Source of the DNA: Phyllostachys edulis
Lineage: Eukaryota; Streptophyta; Magnoliopsida; Poales; Poaceae
NCBI GenBank assembly: GCA_036346405.1
Contig: CM070562.1
Coordinates: forward strand, 112,690,412 to 112,754,411
Direction of reading: 5' to 3'
DNA length: 64,000 bases
Positions within the stretch are counted from its first letter, which is position 1. Each line of letters starts with the position of its first letter. Made by a program: the position numbers and the translations under genes. Under the pieces are notes generated by a model that was not told where the DNA came from, searched no databases, and was given only the letters and a program-made list of their open reading frames with translations. Positions 58,916-64,000 of this stretch are shown piece by piece.

Positions 58916-61900
58916 TGCGACACCCCGTGTCATTACCCCAAGGGTAATCACACTTAGGCATACGGATTACTATTCGTTTGCCTAGTAGAACACTGCTCCA
59001 ACGAATAGTAAGCCATTTATCAGAGATAACGCAGCAGAATAATAAAATAGAAACTGCTCTTTATTACAACAGTAGCCACACAAGACTAGGGTTCTAAATA
59101 CAATTATTTAATTACAAAGGGGAAACACTTCCCGCTATTCACCGCTAGATTCCTCCGAAAGTCTACTCATTCCACAGGTCGAGGGTAGCGCCCCTCTCGC
59201 CCTGGTCCTAGAAATCAGCACCCTCGTCACCTGCGGCCTTCTTGATACCTGCAAACCCCTCATCCCACTCGGCATAGATCCCGGCCTGACAAGGATCTAA
59301 GTAAAGGGAGAGATAGCAAGAGTGAGTACTATAGTATAATCAGCAAGCATTAATAGCTAGAAATGCAATTGATGAATCTACCATTTTTCCTTATCCAAAA
59401 TTCCTACATCTTCTTTTGTTCTGAAAGTAGTTTTCAAAACTTAGGTTGCAATTTTACTTCTGAAGAGACTACTTGTTACCCGGAGAGAAGATAGACCCCT
59501 AGCGGTTCCCGTAGACTCCAATCCAGAGACCGGCATGAATTCATGATTTGTTATAGCATCACAAGCAGCTTGTACCACTTTACTCATAGTAATTCAACCC
59601 TAAATGAGCCAGTCCCCAAAGATTTCCTTAGATGCGGTTCGAGTTCGTAATACGTAACGTTTTTCAAGTTACGTGATCAAGTCTCCACCCATTACTTTCC
59701 GCGGTGCCGATTTAATCACGTTGTTGACCTCGTCATACACCGAGTTCCGTAATGTTGGTTAGGCGCCACTCGTCTGCGTGCCCAACACTCCACCTTGGGC
59801 GGCGACTTAGTGCCCAAAAACACTCCAATGTGTCCCGTTGTAGAGAATCTTGATTATGTAAAGAGGTAACTTTTCCGCCCGCCGTAACGGGAAAATGGTT
59901 GGTACTCAATTACGCCTCGACCGAGTAAGAGTTTTGTTTGTCCTTATATTATAACCACCAAAAAAAAAGGACCCACCTCTTACTTCATCATCATCGTCGC
60001 GTTCCGCCCTGTGCCCCCTTTACCAAATTTAGTAATTCTCATCTTTTTCTCTACTCATTCTCATTTCTTTTTTTTTTATCTCATTTTCATCTTTCTTATC
60101 TTTTTCATTTTCATCTCATTTATTCGATTTGGTTTTTGAGAAATAATTTTGATGCAATACATATAGGATAGAGCAATATACGGTTTACATTTAATATAGC
60201 TATGTTAATGAACAAGGGAGTAGCTTGCCTGCGGAACTGTAGGAAAGATCGTCGCCAACGAAATCGATACTAGCTATTCCTGTTGGTTCACCCGCTGCAA
60301 TTTATACGATGGTACGAAATAATAAATACATAATTAAATACTTATCAATAATATGTACGACTATGTGCATGCTATTCGGATGATTCTTTTTGTTAGCGGA
60401 TTTTATTTTAATCACACTTTTCGAACCCCCGTTAAGTTAACACTCTCCCAGCGTAGTCGTTCTATAATTTATCGGTTCTAGAGTTAGGATGGTTGACCTA
60501 TACGATCTAATGGGAGACGATAAAAACTACACATAACCGAAAATTAGCAAATCTCACGAATTTTATTTGGGCAAAACTAAGTCTACCAAATTTTATTCGA
60601 GCAATTAAACGATTAACTTGATTTTTATGCCGGTGCTAAATAAATGAATCTATATGAATAAATTAATTCTAACGCTCAAATTACTTATTTACTTAATTTG
60701 AAAATTCTATTGGTGACTAACTCAAATATGAAGTTCCAATTTAATTTATACACATTTTTCGCCTTTAATTCTTACCAGTCGATTTACTGCTAAATAATTT
60801 AACACGGGTTAAATAACCTACCTTATTGGTGACTCAAATGAAAAATCGCATTTAAATTTACTAATTCAAATCTTCTACCTAAATTGAAATTTACAACAAT
60901 TTATACAAAAATTTTCCAGATTCTTAATTTTTTTTCTTCCCTTCCTCTATTTCTTTTTCCCATCTTCTATATTTTTTTTATCCTATCTCTACCCAGCCGA
61001 CAGCCTCTATACCCCATCTCCTTGCTCCTTTCTTCCTCAATCTCCCAAATCCCTCACTCCTCACCACTCTTTCTTCTCTCCCCTTCCATGCGCCGCCATT
61101 TCCCATGGCACACCACCGCCTCTTGCCTTTTGAGCCCTGCCGCTTCCTCCTTATGGCGCCTCCTCCGACTAGTACCCGCCTCCTCCTCGCTCACAGGCGC
61201 CCGCCACCGCCACTCCTACACCTGCTGCTGTCCTCGCCCTCCCCACGCACCGGCCGGATTCACTGGCTTCATGACTCCTCCTGTCCCGGCCATTGCTGCT
61301 GCCACATCGACCTTGCTTCGCTTAACGAGACCTCCTCCTCGAGCCGACTGCTCGGCTGGCTTACATCACTCCGCGCTCTCCTAGCCACCAAGACCACCCC
61401 GAGGGCCTCGCCTGCTCTCCCTGGCCACCCCCACCGCGCCTCACCTCGGTTCCTGTGGTGGCTCACCACCTACTCCACCGTCCGGCCCGACCCGGCCCTT
61501 GCTAGCCCGCCTCGGCCTCTCCGCTCATCCCTTCGACCATGCGTCTCCGGTGCCATTGCTGGCCAAGAAATCCCAAATTTCATCTTGTCGCTTCTTCTGG
61601 CACAGGCAAGGCCGCCTCGCTACCGCTCCCTCTTACCCTAGTTTCGGCCCCATGGCCGATTATGCCATCACCTGTGTGTAATTGACACTACGCCGCCTAC
61701 TCACGCCTCTACCCCCTTACTTTCTAATCACAACTTATTACACTCCACTCTACTGATGTTGATTTGTGATGTTTTGCCTATTGAGATTTGTTCAATTTAT
61801 TGCTTAAGGTTAGATTGCTTACTGATGAGTGCTATTTCATCAATATGCATAGCATGGTGATGGGATGGCTACTGGAGGCTTGGTTTTTGGTGATGCTCGA

Positions 61901-63741
61901 GGGTTGCAGATGGAGATGGAGAATGGGTCATCCTAGGTTCCCTGAGGTACCTCCCTTCCTTCCTAACCCCTTGCTTTGTGATGCATATATGATGACTAAG
62001 AGCTACCAGATGCTATCACTGAGATCTGGTGGTCTGTGAATGATGTGTATGTGGGTGGATTCCTACTGAGGTGCAACTAGGGTTACCTCTCGTGGGTTCT
62101 ATGGTCGGGAAGAAGGATGGCGTACGGCTTCAAGTCGGTGCTCTTCTCTTCTCCTCGCTGTGGGTGGTCGGGCGATGATGGCGGGAAGGCTGAGTTTGCC
62201 CTGGTTCCTTGCTGCCTTGATGCCTTGCTTCTCCTCCTCCTTGTGCTCTGGTGATGGCAGTGATATGGGGGGTGGTGGTTTGTTTGCTGTGGGGGATGTA
62301 TGCTGGGGGTGCCTTCGGCTGGTTATCTTGTGCTTGTGTATTTGGCTTATCTCCTTCCTGTGTGGGGCTGGCTTATCTATTGGGAAAGGCTAGCTTATCT
62401 AATACCTGGGGGGCTAACTGGCTTATCTCTTGCCCTGTTGAACCGACTTAACTCTTGCTGGGGGGGAGACTGGCTTATGGCGGTTCTGCACTCTGTGTTA
62501 TCTACTCCCTGTGCTCCTCTTCTTCTTGTAATGCAGTCTATGCTCTAGGTTATCCTTTTACTGTGTAGTACCTAGTTACCCTCTACTGTTCATTTTTACT
62601 ATCCCTTATCACTTATGTTGATGCTGCCCTCACTGTGTATTATTGGGTTATCCTGTGCCCCTTTGTGATGCACGCTTGGCTTTTGCTATGCTTGTGGGAA
62701 GGCAAAGGCTTTGGTTTTGTGGTTTTGGCTAACCTCCCTGTGGCATGCCGATGACCCTATACCCTTTGCCTTAATTCTTATGCCTCTCATGATACTATTG
62801 AGATAAGGACCTTTTGGTCCATTTGTTACTAAATGAGGATGCATTGTGAATAGGTTTGTGTTGCCTTCGGCTGGGATGGAATGAGGAGAATACTACATGT
62901 GGGTTTATGTTGGCTCTCTTGTGACATGCTGGTCTCGGTATACCCGATGATGCTTTGGCTGAGGGTTGGGTTTGATGGAATGTGAAATGTGGGCTTGTGG
63001 GACCCTATGATGCTCCACCGAGGGTAGGATTTAATGGGATGTGCCTTATGGGGTTATATCGCGATTATGTAATTGCAAAAGGTGGGTGTTGGATTCTACT
63101 AATGCCTGGATGAGGATACCCCTAGAAGTAAATGTTGCCTATTGACTCGTTGATCTGGATACCTTGATTACTAAAGGAGCCGACTAACTCAGGTTGGTCA
63201 GGGTACCTTGGTAATTCGAGGAACCGGTTGACCTAGGTTGATATGGAAATCCTATTGTACTTCGAGGAATACTGACGGCAACCTCTCTCCCTTCTAACTA
63301 GCTATACTGCCTTCTTTTTGCTTGGCTAACTATTTTCTGAGCTTTTTTGGTTGCATGGGACGGAGAGGCGAAGGATGGCGGAATGAGATGGCAGGAAAGG
63401 ATTCGATAAGATGAATGCATCAACATGAATTGCAATTTAATCTTCTTTTGTAATTAACATTGTTATTGTTTTGTAAAATTAATCTTGTATCCATTCTTGT
63501 GTTGTAAAGTAATTTTTGTAACGAAAATTTGGTTTGTAATATTTTAATTATGCTTTGTAAACGGACTGTTATAAAGCTGTGATGTGAATAAATGATGTTT
63601 GCTTAATTTGCCAAGTTCATTGCGTTAATTATGCAGTTGAATATTAACTGAGATTATGCTTGAGATTGGTTTAATGAAATGTTTTACTTACGCCGATTAC
63701 CGACATCGCTGATTAGCTTAGTTTTAATTATGGTTCTCACA
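58916..63741. mobile_element. Solo LTR (4826 bp) with 5-bp TSD
   Basis: Begins TGCGACACCCCGTGTC and ends GGTTCTCACA. CATAC precedes it at 58911-58915 and follows it at 63742-63746. There is no internal retrotransposon domain between the ends, so this is a single LTR left by LTR-LTR recombination. Its length and TGCGACACCC start suggest a gypsy family. The open frames at 60884-61384, 61105-61641 and 62160-62548 are Pro/Ser- or Leu-rich, overlap in different phases and match nothing. Orientation is not determined. Confidence 0.85.
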
Positions 63742-63822
63742 CATACTCTGTCATATGCAAGATACTCCCTACGCTAGAGATACTAAATAGGAGTAACTAC
63801 ACCGGGAGTAGGAAAAAGGCTT

Positions 63823-63824
<2 letters not shown>

Positions 63825-63890
<66 letters not shown>
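63825..63890. repeat. (TA)n microsatellite, right of Micron-like element
   Basis: About 33 TA units follow the right terminus 'ggaaaaaggcttcc'. Confidence 0.95.
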
Positions 63891-63893
<3 letters not shown>

Positions 63894-64000
63894 GATGCTT
63901 GCTTTTAATGGCACAAACAAACAACGTTGGAGACTTTATAGCGAAGAGATTATGAATGGAATGGTAGGGACTATTAATATGAACTAATTATCAATTTAAT

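Noticed and set aside
60884..61641. 166- and 178-codon frames on plus
   Set aside because: They overlap in different phases, are Pro/Ser/Leu-rich, lie inside the solo LTR, and show no recognisable domain.

Overview
The window is nuclear DNA of a flowering plant, almost certainly a grass (Poaceae; a panicoid is an inference). It has many-intron genes with GT-AG splice sites, GC-rich first exons, and dense nested transposons: CACTA/En-Spm, Ty3/gypsy with very long LTRs, Ty1/copia, a LINE, MITEs, a Pack-type element, and an element flanked by (TA)n on both sides. I see nothing prokaryotic.

Layout. 1-4599 is the 3' part of a gypsy-type LTR retrotransposon: internal DNA with a 79-bp tandem array, then a 3.3-kb LTR with more tandem repeats. 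6140-24268 is a CACTA element (E1) on the minus strand, with remnants of TNP2 transposase and an Ulp1-like protease. A LINE interrupts the protease exon. A second CACTA element (E2, 10428-24018) sits inside E1's 5' end. Matching 3-bp target duplications (GAT for E1, TTG for E2) support this nesting. E2 contains two truncated gypsy elements and a receptor-kinase fragment.

The genic part is 26-56 kb. It holds a RING-H2 (ATL-type) ubiquitin ligase (minus), the chloroplast outer-envelope pore protein OEP21 (minus, 5 exons, 175 aa), a callose synthase (plus, 42 exons, 1949 aa) and a coiled-coil protein of unknown function (plus, one exon, 369 aa). OEP21 and callose synthase are divergent and share about 780 bp of upstream DNA. 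The callose synthase frame is open across all 42 exons although a 5-kb sense-oriented copia element occupies intron 17. A Pack-type element with 135-bp inverted termini and a captured host-gene fragment lies between the callose synthase and the coiled-coil gene.

The right end (57.4-64 kb) begins with a third CACTA end of the same family. Inside its (TA)n tract is a small element of about 360 bp with inverted ends, like the microsatellite-targeting Micron elements of rice. That element was itself hit by a 295-bp Mutator-type MITE (9-bp TSD) and by a 4.8-kb solo LTR (5-bp TSD).

The genes do not form one pathway: two act at membranes (callose deposition, plastid envelope transport), one in ubiquitination, and one is unknown. 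I found no new enzymatic or defence system. The most unusual content is the nested-transposon structure and its effects on the neighbouring genes. All splice sites, repeat periods and TSDs were read by eye.
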